Below are positions 34,437 to 42,922 of a stretch of DNA of 64,000 nucleotides, piece by piece. A program made the position numbers and the translations under genes. The DNA comes from Anaerolineaceae bacterium (GTDB taxonomy: Bacteria > Chloroflexota > Anaerolineae > Aggregatilineales > Phototrophicaceae): positions 124,001 to 188,000 of the forward strand of contig JACKCH010000014.1 of NCBI GenBank assembly GCA_020634115.1. The letters run 5' to 3'. The notes beneath the pieces are model-generated. The model made no database searches and was not told the origin of the DNA. It saw only the letters and a program-made list of their open reading frames with translations. Every line of letters begins with the position of its first letter. Within the stretch, counting starts at the first letter, position 1.

Positions 34437-35474
34437 CTACCAGCGATGCTGTGGCGGTTTGAAATCAATCATCTTGCCGGTGTAGTAGGGAACAATCGCC
34501 TGCTCCGGCGCGGCGACAGCATCCAACCGGGCGCGGTCTTCATCGGTGATGGTCACATCCAGTGCGCCGAGGTTATCTTCCAGGTGCGCCATCGTGCGCG
34601 GGCCGATAATCGGGCTGGTGACGCCGGGCTGGTTTATGCACCACGCCAGCGCGACCTGGGAGGGCGTGCAGCCCTTTTCCGCTGCCAGCGCCTCGACAGT
34701 TTCCAGCACACCATAGGCCAGATCGCTGAAGTGCTGATGCGTCCGCTCAACAAAGGGCGTGTTGTTAGTGGCGATGTCGGACGCAAAACGCGAGTCGCCG
34801 GGGATGTCCTGCCCGCGCTGGTACTTGCCGCTCAGAAAGCCCCGCGCCAGTGGCGACCAGGGCAGAATCGCCAGCCCGTAGGTTTGCGCCAGCGGAATCA
34901 GTTCACGCTCAATGCTACGATCCAGCAGATGGTAGGGTGGCTGTTCGCTGATAAAGCGGTTCAGCCCTAGTTCCTTCGACACCCACAGTGATTCCATCAC
35001 TTCCCAGGCGGGAAAGGTGCTGGTCCCCACATAACGCACCTTCCCGGCGCGAATCAGGTCATCCAGCGCCCGCAGCGTTTCGTCAATCGGGGTGTGGGAC
35101 TGCGGACGGTGAATCTGGTAGAGGTCAATATAGTCGGTTTGCAGACGACGCAGCGAGGCCTCGCACTGCTGGATAATGTGGCGGCGGTTGTTCCCGGCGG
35201 CCAGGATGTCATCATCATCCATGCGGCCATGCACTTTCGTCGCCAGCACGATCCGATCCCGTTGGCCGTTGCGTTTAAGCGCCTTACCGACCACTTCTTC
35301 ACTACGCCCACGTGAGTAGACATTGGCGGTGTCGAGGAAGTTCACGCCGGTATCCAGCGCGTGGTCTATCATGTCCATTGATTCGGCTTCCAGAGTTTTG
35401 CCGCCAAAATTCATACACCCCAGGCATAACGCGCTAACCTGCACTCCGGTTCGCCCTAAACTGCGATAGTCCAT
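34437..35474 (-). CDS. Aldo/keto reductase
   Basis: The 345-residue NADPH-dependent (beta/alpha)8 reductase starts MDYRSLGRTGVQVSALCLG. It has the catalytic tetrad segments FLDTANVYSRGRSEE (Asp and Tyr), VLATKVHG (Lys) and QIHRPQSHTP (His). The C-terminus has GPRTMAHLEDNLGAL, the cofactor-binding signature. It probably reduces aldehydes or sugar ketones; family membership is firm, the substrate unknown. It is transcribed alone, convergent with the dienelactone hydrolase gene. Confidence 0.92.
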   Translation of the reverse strand: MDYRSLGRTGVQVSALCLGCMNFGGKTLEAESMDMIDHALDTGVNFLDTANVYSRGRSEEVVGKALKRNGQRDRIVLATKVHGRMDDDDILAAGNNRRHIIQQCEASLRRLQTDYIDLYQIHRPQSHTPIDETLRALDDLIRAGKVRYVGTSTFPAWEVMESLWVSKELGLNRFISEQPPYHLLDRSIERELIPLAQTYGLAILPWSPLARGFLSGKYQRGQDIPGDSRFASDIATNNTPFVERTHQHFSDLAYGVLETVEALAAEKGCTPSQVALAWCINQPGVTSPIIGPRTMAHLEDNLGALDVTITDEDRARLDAVAAPEQAIVPYYTGKMIDFKPPQHRW

Positions 35475-35705
35475 GAGTTATCTGCCTCCCAAATGCTTAT
35501 AATTGACCAGCTTCAGTGTACCGCGTTGCCGGATGTTGCGCCGTAAGGCCAATAAAACGGGAGGCGCAGTGGGCTAGGCGCCATGAACCGTGAAAGACCT
35601 GGAAAACGTACCCTGGAATTCTTCTTCAAAGCCGCTAGAATATAAGAAAGGCTGCAATTTCCTCTCAAAATTGTCAGTTTGAGCCAGCAAAGAGGTTAAA
35701 TTTCA

Positions 35706-36332
35706 ATGGGATCCTATCATGGGCCAAAAGCGCGGGTGCAGCGCCGTTTCGGTGAAGTGCTTGTCCCGCGTCCCAAATATCAGCGCATTCTCGATCAACG
35801 GGCCTACCCGCCGGGCGATCACGGTAAGGAAAAACAGTTCCGTTCAGGCCGCCGCAGCGACTACGGCCTGCAGCTCAACGAAAAACAGAAATTGGCTTTC
35901 ATCTACAACATTCGGGAACGCCAGATGCGCCGCTACTTCCTGAAGGCGCGGCAGCAAACCGGTAACACCGGGGCGAACCTGCTGATTTTACTGGAACGCC
36001 GGTTGGATAACCTGGTTTACCGGGCCGGTTTCGCGGCGACGATATGGGCGGCGCGGCAGTTGGTGAGTCACGGGCATATCCTGGTGAATGGCACGCGGTT
36101 GGATATTCCATCCTACATGGTAAACATCGGGGACACCATTTCGATTTCGGAGAAGATGCGCAAGAACGTGCATATCATCGAATCGATGGAATCCACGCCT
36201 TATTCACCGCAGTTTATTGATGTGGACGCCAACAACCTGAGCGCCACGCTCACCCGCGTACCGGAACGTGGAGAAATCCAGGTGCCGGTGGATGAGCAGC
36301 TCATTGTTGAATACTACACCCGCCTCACGTAG
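35706..36332 (+). CDS. rpsD: Ribosomal protein S4 (zinc-less form)
   Basis: S4 nucleates small-subunit assembly by binding 16S rRNA. The 208-residue protein has the N-terminal PKARVQRRFGEVL, the NEKQKLAFIYNIRERQMRRYF segment and the S4 RNA-binding domain RRLDNLVYRAGFAATIWAARQLVSHGHILVNG. The four cysteines of the zinc-binding N-terminus are absent (C-minus type). The gene stands alone, not beside rpsM, rpsK and rpoA as is usual, so it is either a relocated gene or a second copy. AAGAGG lies 12 bases before the ATG, and a terminator follows. Confidence 0.95.
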   Translation: MGSYHGPKARVQRRFGEVLVPRPKYQRILDQRAYPPGDHGKEKQFRSGRRSDYGLQLNEKQKLAFIYNIRERQMRRYFLKARQQTGNTGANLLILLERRLDNLVYRAGFAATIWAARQLVSHGHILVNGTRLDIPSYMVNIGDTISISEKMRKNVHIIESMESTPYSPQFIDVDANNLSATLTRVPERGEIQVPVDEQLIVEYYTRLT

Positions 36333-36355
36333 GCCAGCACGATCTGTACGATCAC

Positions 36356-36389
36356 ACACCCTGTCCCCAGACGGGGTGTTTTGTTTTTT
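36356..36389 (+). terminator. Terminator of rpsD
   Basis: ACACCC (36356-36361) pairs with GGGTGT (36374-36379), followed by TTTGTTTTTT. Confidence 0.8.
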
Positions 36390-36411
36390 ACTTTCTTCTC
36401 ATGTAATTTGC

Positions 36412-36440
36412 TTGACGGCAATCTATATCAGGGGTATGCT
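36412..36440 (+). promoter_or_regulatory. Promoter of the candidate ncRNA
   Basis: TTGACG (36412-36417) and TATGCT (36435-36440) are separated by exactly 17 bases. It lies just after the rpsD terminator and no open reading frame follows. Confidence 0.65.
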
Positions 36441-36446
36441 GGAAAT

Positions 36447-36612
36447 AGGTATAAGGTTGTAGAGAAAGGGGCAGACTATTGCAGCCAACAGACACACAAC
36501 CTTATATGAAGAACTATTCAACCCGCTAGACAGCGGGACAGACCATCGGTAGATGGTTTTCAGCAAACACACTGATGCAAACAACGCTGGCAATCGTACC
36601 AGCGTTGTTTCT
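36447..36612 (+). ncRNA. Candidate structured small RNA of about 165 nt
   Basis: Starting about 7 bases after the -10, the segment contains four hairpins. The first has TATAAGGTTGT (36450-36460) pairing perfectly with ACAACCTTATA (36496-36506). The second has CCCGCT/AGCGGG with a 4-base loop (36522-36537), and the third ACCATC/GATGGT with loop GGTA (36542-36557). The fourth is a 12-bp terminator, AAACAACGCTGG/CCAGCGTTGTTT (36579-36610), followed by CTGTTTATTT. There is no ribosome site with a credible ORF. It does not look like tRNA, tmRNA, SRP RNA, RNase P RNA or a classical 6S rod, so I assign no family. Promoter, structure and terminator together make it a good candidate regulatory RNA. 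Confidence 0.55.
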
Positions 36613-36631
36613 GTTTATTTAAAAGATACTC

Positions 36632-36720
36632 TTTATGTGATATACAGCGGGATAAAGGCTCACTATCAAAGGATAGCGAGTCATCAGTTGTCAGTTATAG
36701 CCATCAGCTTTCAGCTATCA
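36632..36720 (+). repeat. Dispersed repeat family 2, degenerate copy C
   Basis: It begins TTTATGTGATAT like copies A and B, carries a small hairpin, then GCGAGTCATCAGTTGTCAG and CAGCTTTCAGCTATCAG. A following CTCCAAAATGCTAAAG word recurs near 42775, linking it loosely to family 1. Confidence 0.5.
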
Positions 36721-36776
36721 GGACAAGATAGCTCCAAAATGCTAAAGGGCTAACCAGCCAGCGACCAGCAGCCAGT

Positions 36777-37703
36777 TCACAGCGCCCGACCAGCGAAATA
36801 GCGGGTCAGCAGGTCTTTGCGCACGTAGAGGAAAATCCCCAGTGCGGTCAGAAAACCGGTCAGGTGCGCCAGGGTACTCACACCGCCGACATCTTTCCCG
36901 CCCTGAATATCCTCAATCGAAGGCACTATCTGGAGCAACAGGAAGAACAATAATTGAGTCCAGGCGGGCAACGCAATCAAGCTGTTTTGCAGGAAGATAG
37001 CGGTGTTTTTAATCGGATTGAGGCTCATCACCGCTTCGCCCTTCCAGGTCTTGGCGTTCTTGAAACCAGGGACTCGCAGCATCTTCAGCAGCCCAACCCA
37101 GGGCATTCGCAGCCACGTACCGGCGGGCATCCATAAGCAGGTGATCTGCGCACCGGGGAATAAAATCAGGTACGCGCCCATCACGCCGGAAATCGCACCG
37201 CTCGCCCCGATACCCGGTAAATCCGCCGTACCGGGGTTCAAAATGGCGCTGAACATATTGGCGACCATCCCCGCGATCAAGTAAAAGACCAGGAAACGCG
37301 CCGTCCCGCAGGCATCCTCCACGCGCCGCCCGAACGTCCATAGATACAGCATGTTGCCAAACAAGTGCCACATATCGCCGTGCATGAACATGCTGGTAAA
37401 CGTCGTGAATGCCCCAATCGAGTCCGGGTTGACCAGGTGCGCTTCACGAAAACCATACGTCCACACTTTGCTGACATACGGCATTAAGTCCCGCAGGGTT
37501 TCCGCCTGGTAATATTCCGGCGCTTGCCACAACAGAAAGACCAGCGCATTGATGACAATCAGCGAGAATGTCCCCCAAGGCATGGTGCGGTAGCGCACAG
37601 TACCAGTATCACTGATTGGCAGCGGCGTATAGAGCGCCATCAGAAAGACGTTCAGCAGGAAATAGATTAGAAAAGAAATAAACAGAATGAATGGCGCTAA
37701 CAT
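36777..37703 (-). CDS. Rhomboid family intramembrane serine protease
   Basis: The 308-residue membrane protein cleaves other membrane proteins within the bilayer. HGDMWHLFGNMLYLWTFG is the conserved H-x-W-H-L-x-x-N block of the second core helix. GIGASGAISG holds the catalytic serine (near residue 168) and TLAHLTGFLTALG the catalytic histidine. The core of six helices has extra N- and C-terminal helices. It overlaps the end of the upstream TPR gene by 7 bases, so the two are co-translated. An alternative start at M22 would remove the first helix. Confidence 0.88.
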   Translation of the reverse strand: MLAPFILFISFLIYFLLNVFLMALYTPLPISDTGTVRYRTMPWGTFSLIVINALVFLLWQAPEYYQAETLRDLMPYVSKVWTYGFREAHLVNPDSIGAFTTFTSMFMHGDMWHLFGNMLYLWTFGRRVEDACGTARFLVFYLIAGMVANMFSAILNPGTADLPGIGASGAISGVMGAYLILFPGAQITCLWMPAGTWLRMPWVGLLKMLRVPGFKNAKTWKGEAVMSLNPIKNTAIFLQNSLIALPAWTQLLFFLLLQIVPSIEDIQGGKDVGGVSTLAHLTGFLTALGIFLYVRKDLLTRYFAGRAL

Positions 37704-39085
37704 CGGAACGCTTCTCTACCTATCAACTCTTCAATCGTAGGAATACAGGGTGGAATGGGATTCGTCAACAGGTTGATGGCCTGCGAGAACACCAACCAGA
37801 AGGCCAGCAGAAGGATCGCCACCCCGACAACCCCCATCACCAGACGAGCCGACGGCGGGATCACCGGGAGTTCGCTCATTTCAGGGACTGGCCCGGCGGC
37901 CTCGGAAGGCGCATCATCGCGCTTGCGTTTGGGTTTTTCCGGCGGCTGACCTCCCAACCAGCGCCCCAATGGGCGCTGCTGCGGGGAGGATGTAGCGGTT
38001 ATGGTCAGATACGCGCCCACCACACCGAGCAGCACTCCCAGCCAGTGCGACACCCCCATAAACGCCAGATTCAGCCCGGCATCCTGCCAGCCGAGCAGAA
38101 GGTAAGCCACGCCGATTCCCAGGGCTTCGCGGACGGCCAGCACCACACTGCCCCGTTCTCTGTCCGTCATCAGCGGCGCAGTTGCCAGGAGTTTTTCGTC
38201 GGCGGATTTACCCTCTTTCGTGCCAGTCCCCAGGCGGGCAGCACGCTCATAGAAAGTCTGCGCTTCACGGGTGCGTTCCCAGGCGGTAAGCAAATCGCCC
38301 ATACGAAGTAGTAGCTTCTGACTCTGGGGATGGCCTTCAATCCCTTTGATAAGAATCTGCTCGGCGCGATGATTCTGTCCCTGGTCGCGGTAGAAGTCCA
38401 CCAGATCACTGACTAAGTCTTCGCTGGCGGTGGGCAGCAGCGCCAACCGTTCCCGGACATCATTCGCTTCATACTCGTTTTTTTGGAAATTGGCGATGTC
38501 AATCGCGGTCAGGTAAATCGAGGGATTGGGCGTGCCATTGTTGATCGCGTCCCACACCAGTTCATGGGCATCATCCAAAGCATCAAGGCGGAAAAGCTGG
38601 CGCACTGCGTTCGGCAGCGCAGTGTCATGGTCAGGGACGAGTTCCAGAACCCGTATCCATTTATCCACTGCGCTCTCTGCATCCCCCTCGGCTAACAGCC
38701 GATCAGCACTATCCAGCCAATCCTGTACCTGGCGCTGCTGGGGCACTGTTAGAAGGCGGCGTTTGGGCTTGGGCGGCTCGGGCGGCGGTAAGACCTCTGC
38801 CTCTGGTTGCGTATCCACAGGCGAGCTATCCGGGAGATTCACCGTACTAAGAATCTGGCGGTGCAAGGCCTGCGCCGCCTCATTAGCCGGGTTCAGCTTC
38901 AGCGAACGTTCCAAGCATTGCAGCTTGATTTCCGGTTTGGTCACCGTGCGCGAAAGCCAAAGCCAGCCCATCTCATTATGGGGGTCAAGGCGCAGCGATT
39001 CGGTGAGGAGTTTGCGTCCTTCCGCCATCTGCTTATTACGGACAGCGAGGACGCCTTGGCGAAATAGGGTTTGTGCGTCCGTCAT
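37697..39085 (-). CDS. TPR-repeat membrane protein
   Basis: The 462-residue product begins with tetratricopeptide repeats (LFRQGVLAVRNKQMAEGRKL, LRLDPHNEMGWLWLS, LKLNPANEAAQALHRQIL). A Pro/Glu linker precedes a second TPR-like helical region (about 120-300). It then has hydrophobic helices near residues 310-360 and 415-445, with a charged segment between them. This architecture is common and unnamed in Chloroflexota. It overlaps the rhomboid gene, so it may recruit substrates or regulate that protease (inference). No enzymatic motif is visible. Confidence 0.72.
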   Translation of the reverse strand: MTDAQTLFRQGVLAVRNKQMAEGRKLLTESLRLDPHNEMGWLWLSRTVTKPEIKLQCLERSLKLNPANEAAQALHRQILSTVNLPDSSPVDTQPEAEVLPPPEPPKPKRRLLTVPQQRQVQDWLDSADRLLAEGDAESAVDKWIRVLELVPDHDTALPNAVRQLFRLDALDDAHELVWDAINNGTPNPSIYLTAIDIANFQKNEYEANDVRERLALLPTASEDLVSDLVDFYRDQGQNHRAEQILIKGIEGHPQSQKLLLRMGDLLTAWERTREAQTFYERAARLGTGTKEGKSADEKLLATAPLMTDRERGSVVLAVREALGIGVAYLLLGWQDAGLNLAFMGVSHWLGVLLGVVGAYLTITATSSPQQRPLGRWLGGQPPEKPKRKRDDAPSEAAGPVPEMSELPVIPPSARLVMGVVGVAILLLAFWLVFSQAINLLTNPIPPCIPTIEELIGREAFRC

Positions 39086-39192
39086 GTCAGCTTCCTTATG
39101 ACATGATGCAAGTGAATTGGTCTAATCTTAGACACAATCCATTATAGACGACTCCCCAAATTTTGAGGGTTTTACCCAACCAAATTGTAATA

Positions 39193-40410
39193 TCAGAATG
39201 ATGCAGGGTTGGCAGGTGGTCTCTTCAACGTCTCCGGCACGCGGAAGGCGAAGATGGAAGCCGCCAGTATCCCTGTCCCGGTCATCACCAGCGCGGAAGC
39301 AGGCAGCGTCAATACACCGGCAATTGCCCCAACAGCCAGCGGGCCACCGGACGAACCGATGTCCCCAATCAGACGCCAGATACCCAGGAACTCCCCGCGC
39401 GAATCGGTGGGCGCAAGATCAGAGCCAATCGTCATCATCGTGCCCGAACTCAGACCATTGGCAAAACCGATCAAGGCGGAAGCGAACACCAGCCCGCCAA
39501 ACCCGGTTGTAAACGGCATGAGCGCCATCCCCGCCGCCTGAATCACAAAACTGGGAACCACCGCGAACTTGCGCCCCAAACGATCCATGACGATGCCCGC
39601 AGGCAGAAACATGAGCATATCCAGCGCCGCGCCCAGGCTCATGATGAAACCAATCGTCTGGACATCCAGCCCTAAAACACGATCCGCATACAATGGGACA
39701 ATCACCAGTGTGCCGCTGCGGAGCATTTGGACGAAAATCTGTCCGATCCCGGCCGTACTGAAGACATGAAAATGGGTTTTGAACGTGGTGACCAACTGCA
39801 TCCGACTGCTGGTAGGCGCTTTAGGAGGAATCGGGGTGTGCGGCATGTAAAAAATGACGACCACCAGCGCGATCCCAGCGACCAACCCTGCTGCGAGGAA
39901 CGATGTCCGCAGCCCGAATGCTGCCGCGATAGTGGCGCCAATCGCCGGGCCGACAAATTTCCCGGTGCGATACATGCCGCCCAGCAGCGAAATTGCTCGC
40001 CCGCGCGAGCCGACACCCACACTGCTCGAAATATAGTCATGGCGAGAGACGCCGTAAAGCGCCACACAGAAGCCGGAGACAACCCGGTAGAATAACGCTT
40101 CCGGCACGGAACTAGCCCAGAACAACGCCACCGTCGCCAGCGCCGCCCCAGTAATCCCCACGATCATCATCCGCCGCGACCCGAAGCGCCGCAGCAGCAA
40201 CCCACCAGGGACATCCCCCAGCAGCATTCCAATCCCATCGCCGGCCAGCAGCAGCCCGATCAACCCATAGGAAATCTCGAACCCGGCGGCGTACAACGGC
40301 AGCACCGGTGTGAGCAGGCTCTGGGCAAACCAGAACAGGAACGCCGGGACATACAGCGATAACAGCAGCGGGTGGTGGCGGGCGCGATACAGCGATAGGA
40401 TATAGGACAT
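39193..40410 (-). CDS. Major facilitator superfamily transporter
   Basis: The 405-residue protein has 12 predicted membrane helices in two halves. The loop between helices 2 and 3 reads DVPGGLLLRRFGSRRMMIVG and the equivalent in the second half is DRLGRKFAVVPSF, both standard MFS motif A forms. It resembles drug-efflux-type members, but the substrate cannot be predicted. It is monocistronic. Confidence 0.88.
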   Translation of the reverse strand: MSYILSLYRARHHPLLLSLYVPAFLFWFAQSLLTPVLPLYAAGFEISYGLIGLLLAGDGIGMLLGDVPGGLLLRRFGSRRMMIVGITGAALATVALFWASSVPEALFYRVVSGFCVALYGVSRHDYISSSVGVGSRGRAISLLGGMYRTGKFVGPAIGATIAAAFGLRTSFLAAGLVAGIALVVVIFYMPHTPIPPKAPTSSRMQLVTTFKTHFHVFSTAGIGQIFVQMLRSGTLVIVPLYADRVLGLDVQTIGFIMSLGAALDMLMFLPAGIVMDRLGRKFAVVPSFVIQAAGMALMPFTTGFGGLVFASALIGFANGLSSGTMMTIGSDLAPTDSRGEFLGIWRLIGDIGSSGGPLAVGAIAGVLTLPASALVMTGTGILAASIFAFRVPETLKRPPANPASF

Positions 40411-40577
40411 AGGTTACTTCTCAGGGGTATCCAGCGGATGAAAAGAAACCATCCCTGGCAATATCTACTGGATGATTTCCGGTTATTCTATCTTATAGGT
40501 TGCGGAAACGGGGTCAAGAGGCCAATTTTCGTGAAGGCTGGAGCAGATGATAGAATGCTGACACTTCTGCCGCATTT

Positions 40578-41219
40578 TCAATCTGTGACATAGATTTCAA
40601 TGCGTTCCTTGCCTTTACCGATATTCTTCCGTTTGAGTTCAAGTTCACGCACTTCGCCAGTAGTCCGCAAATGTGTGCCACCACAGGCCACCCGCGCAAA
40701 CCCGACGATTTCCCAATAACGACGCTCGTTGACCTCATCACTAAAGGCACTGATAATGGGATGGTTGGCTGCAATCAAGGTGCGTGTCTGCTCTTTGAGT
40801 GCGGGAAAAATCGCGGTGATGTTGTCATTCCACTCAAAGTCAATACGCGATTTATCGTGGGCGATATGCGCTCCGATTTTCTGAACGGAATTCAGTGTCC
40901 GGTAGGTGAGTTCCAGTACGAGTTCGGCGGCGAAATGGAGGCGCATTAGACGGTAGCGCCGCTCCCAATCCAAAACCATTCTGACTGGATCACCCACCCG
41001 TAAATCGTGATGGTCGTCCAGCGTGTAGACAATCTCCAGGCCATCTTTACGTGCCTGACGGACAGTCCATCCGTTAATGATACCGGTATCACTTTCCTGC
41101 CCACCCGAAAAAGCATACAAAATCGTTGCGGCGACAGTCACATCGCTACCATTAATTCCGGTGATGTACGTGTCGAGTGTCGTCAGGTACGGATTTTCCC
41201 AGAAAACCTTTTTGGTCAA
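40578..41219 (-). CDS. AlaX-like alanyl-tRNA editing domain protein with altered zinc motif
   Basis: The 213-residue product begins TKKVFWENPYLTTLDT and contains the TGGQ-like AFSGGQESDTG, both typical of trans-editing AlaX proteins that hydrolyse misacylated tRNA-Ala. The second metal motif CGGTHLRTTGEV (C-x3-H) is intact. The first, normally H-x3-H, reads LHFAAELV, so the second histidine is replaced by glutamate. Start: a TTG at 41219 with AAAGGGG about 9 bases upstream gives the family N-terminus; an ATG 8 codons earlier lacks such a site. Activity may be altered, or glutamate may serve as the metal ligand. Confidence 0.75.
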   Translation of the reverse strand: MTKKVFWENPYLTTLDTYITGINGSDVTVAATILYAFSGGQESDTGIINGWTVRQARKDGLEIVYTLDDHHDLRVGDPVRMVLDWERRYRLMRLHFAAELVLELTYRTLNSVQKIGAHIAHDKSRIDFEWNDNITAIFPALKEQTRTLIAANHPIISAFSDEVNERRYWEIVGFARVACGGTHLRTTGEVRELELKRKNIGKGKERIEIYVTD

Positions 41220-41284
41220 GATTCGACCCCTTTGTATTCGCATTGCCTCGGTAGATATTCACAACAGAGCGCACTGCCACTGTT

Positions 41285-41764
41285 TCACGCCACCGGTCTA
41301 TTCCGAAAGAGGAGCAGGCTGGGCGTGGCGATGCCTACCGCAATCGAACCGAGCGTAAAGGCAGTGCGTGCCGCATTAACCGCTACTTCCGCCAGTACCG
41401 GGGCTGCCTGTGCCGGGTCTATCCGCGTCAGTTCCAGCAGTCCCAACATGGTCTTATAGGCCACGACACCCGGCACCAGCGTAATCGCCGCGCTGATGGT
41501 GAACACCATCGCCGGGGTATGCCAGCGGCGGGCGAATGCCACACCGGTAAAGCCAATCAAGGTGGCACCGGCCAAGGTCGCAACCTGGGCATCCAGCCCC
41601 ATCTGTGCCAACAGCGTGCGGGTCATGTGACCAGCAGCAGCCGCGAACGCACACCCCGGCAATGTACGGTGCGGCACGTTAAACAGGATAGCGAACCCGG
41701 CAGCGGCAATCGCCGCCCAGAACGCATCCCGAACCATCAACTGCGCCCAGTCGGTTGGATTCAT
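41285..41764 (-). CDS. Threonine/serine exporter family, small subunit (ThrE C-terminal half)
   Basis: The 159-residue membrane protein has four or five helices and the family patterns GFAILFNVPHRTLPGCAFAAAAG and PAMVFTISAAITLVPG. It corresponds to the C-terminal half of single-chain ThrE exporters. ATG 41764 overlaps the stop of the partner gene (ATGA), so the halves are made together. They should form one transporter exporting threonine, serine or similar small molecules. Confidence 0.85.
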   Translation of the reverse strand: MNPTDWAQLMVRDAFWAAIAAAGFAILFNVPHRTLPGCAFAAAAGHMTRTLLAQMGLDAQVATLAGATLIGFTGVAFARRWHTPAMVFTISAAITLVPGVVAYKTMLGLLELTRIDPAQAAPVLAEVAVNAARTAFTLGSIAVGIATPSLLLFRNRPVA

Positions 41765-42546
41765 AACGTGTTCACCCCCATCAGTTGCAGTGCTAACGAT
41801 AAGCCTAACGCGATTGCCAACGTGATTAAGCCGCCGACCAGCCCGCGCGTCATCCCGATCACAGAATGGCCTTTGAAGAGGTCTTCGGCGCTGTTGATGA
41901 GCGGGACACCCGGCACCAGCAGCAACACCGACGCCGCCAGCGCCAACTGCGGCTGTTCCCCCAGGTTGAAACGCACTGCCAACGAAGCGATCACCCCGGC
42001 GACGAAGGCCGTCGCAATCACCACCAGCAGCGGGTTGAAGTAACGGCGGGTGAGTTCCTGGCGTACCCACATCGCCACCGAGGACGCGACCAGTGTCACC
42101 GCGAAAACCGGGCCATCGCCACCGAAAAGCTGGCTGAAGGCCGCGCACGCCAGCCCGACCATCCCCACGACCACCCAACGGTTATACTGCGGTGGGGTGT
42201 TGTTGATTCGCTCAATTTCGGAACGTACCTGAAAACGATCCAGTTCCCCCGCAACAACGCGGCGGCTGAGGCGGTTGATGGCGCTGATACGGTGCATGTT
42301 GACACCGATGTTCACCACCCGCCGGATTTTGGTACGGAACTCCTCGCCACTGGTGGAGGTAATGGCGATCACATTGGGTGACACCAGCACATCAATCCAG
42401 TCGCAGCCCAACGCCGTGCCGAAACGATGAACGGTTTCCTCAACGCGCTCGGAGTCCGCGCCATGCTGGAGCAAAAGCTGACCGACCCACAATGAGAGGT
42501 CAATAATATCACGCAGTTCATCTCGCGAAAGCGGCGGTTTTGCCAT
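41761..42546 (-). CDS. Threonine/serine exporter family, large subunit (ThrE N-terminal half, DUF1212)
   Basis: The 261-residue product has a soluble N-terminal domain with LLLQHGADSERVEETVHRFGTALG and DVLVSPNVIAITSTSG, hallmark DUF1212 sequences, then about five membrane helices. ATG 42546, with AAAGGG and an adjacent AGG upstream, gives MAKPPLSRDEL. An upstream in-frame ATG adds 16 unlikely residues. It overlaps the small-subunit gene by 4 bases. Split two-gene ThrE exporters of this kind are common in bacteria. Confidence 0.86.
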   Translation of the reverse strand: MAKPPLSRDELRDIIDLSLWVGQLLLQHGADSERVEETVHRFGTALGCDWIDVLVSPNVIAITSTSGEEFRTKIRRVVNIGVNMHRISAINRLSRRVVAGELDRFQVRSEIERINNTPPQYNRWVVVGMVGLACAAFSQLFGGDGPVFAVTLVASSVAMWVRQELTRRYFNPLLVVIATAFVAGVIASLAVRFNLGEQPQLALAASVLLLVPGVPLINSAEDLFKGHSVIGMTRGLVGGLITLAIALGLSLALQLMGVNTL

Positions 42547-42671
42547 CCTACAGCCCTTTCTGCTGGTATGCAGCCCCGGCATTTCTGCCTTCATCCGGTT
42601 AGCCTACCATATTCATCTCCGAATCAAATAGCCGCTTTAGCAGTTAGCCTGATAGCTGATTAGCTCAATAG

Positions 42672-42770
42672 CCTTAAAGTAAAGTCTCGAAAGAAATTCA
42701 CCAAGATGGATCAGATTTGTAGGGGCGACCCGACGTGGTCGCCCGTTGAAAACACACAAAAACCGGATTA
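42672..42770 (+). repeat. Dispersed repeat family 1, copy B
   Basis: It matches the minus strand of 6661-6755: AAGTCTCGAAAG, a variable stretch, GTAGGGGCGA with a hairpin to 42744, and TTGAAAACACAC. The hairpin stem differs in sequence from copy A but remains paired. It fills most of the 376-base gap between the ThrE pair and the Hsp20 gene. Nothing else but a weak TTGACG-type promoter (near 42834) is seen there. Confidence 0.6.
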
Positions 42771-42922
42771 AGTCCAAAATGCTAAAGGTCTAACCAGCTA
42801 ACAAGCTACATTGCTAACCCATCTTATGGATTTTTGACGTTGTTTATAGATTTTTTTTACAGACTCGTGCTTGAATCAAGTTGATTGACCATTCGTTTCT
42901 GAGACCCTTTAGGAGGCGAAAA

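Noticed and set aside
36447..36612. Known RNA classes for the structured RNA (tmRNA, SRP RNA, RNase P RNA, 6S)
   Set aside because: The four-hairpin plan lacks the tRNA-like ends, the SRP Alu/S-domain signatures, the RNase P core and the single long bulged rod of 6S RNA.
42834..42922. CIRCE/HrcA operator before the Hsp20 gene
   Set aside because: No TTAGCACTC-N9-GAGTGCTAA-like inverted repeat is present; only a weak TTGACG promoter is seen.
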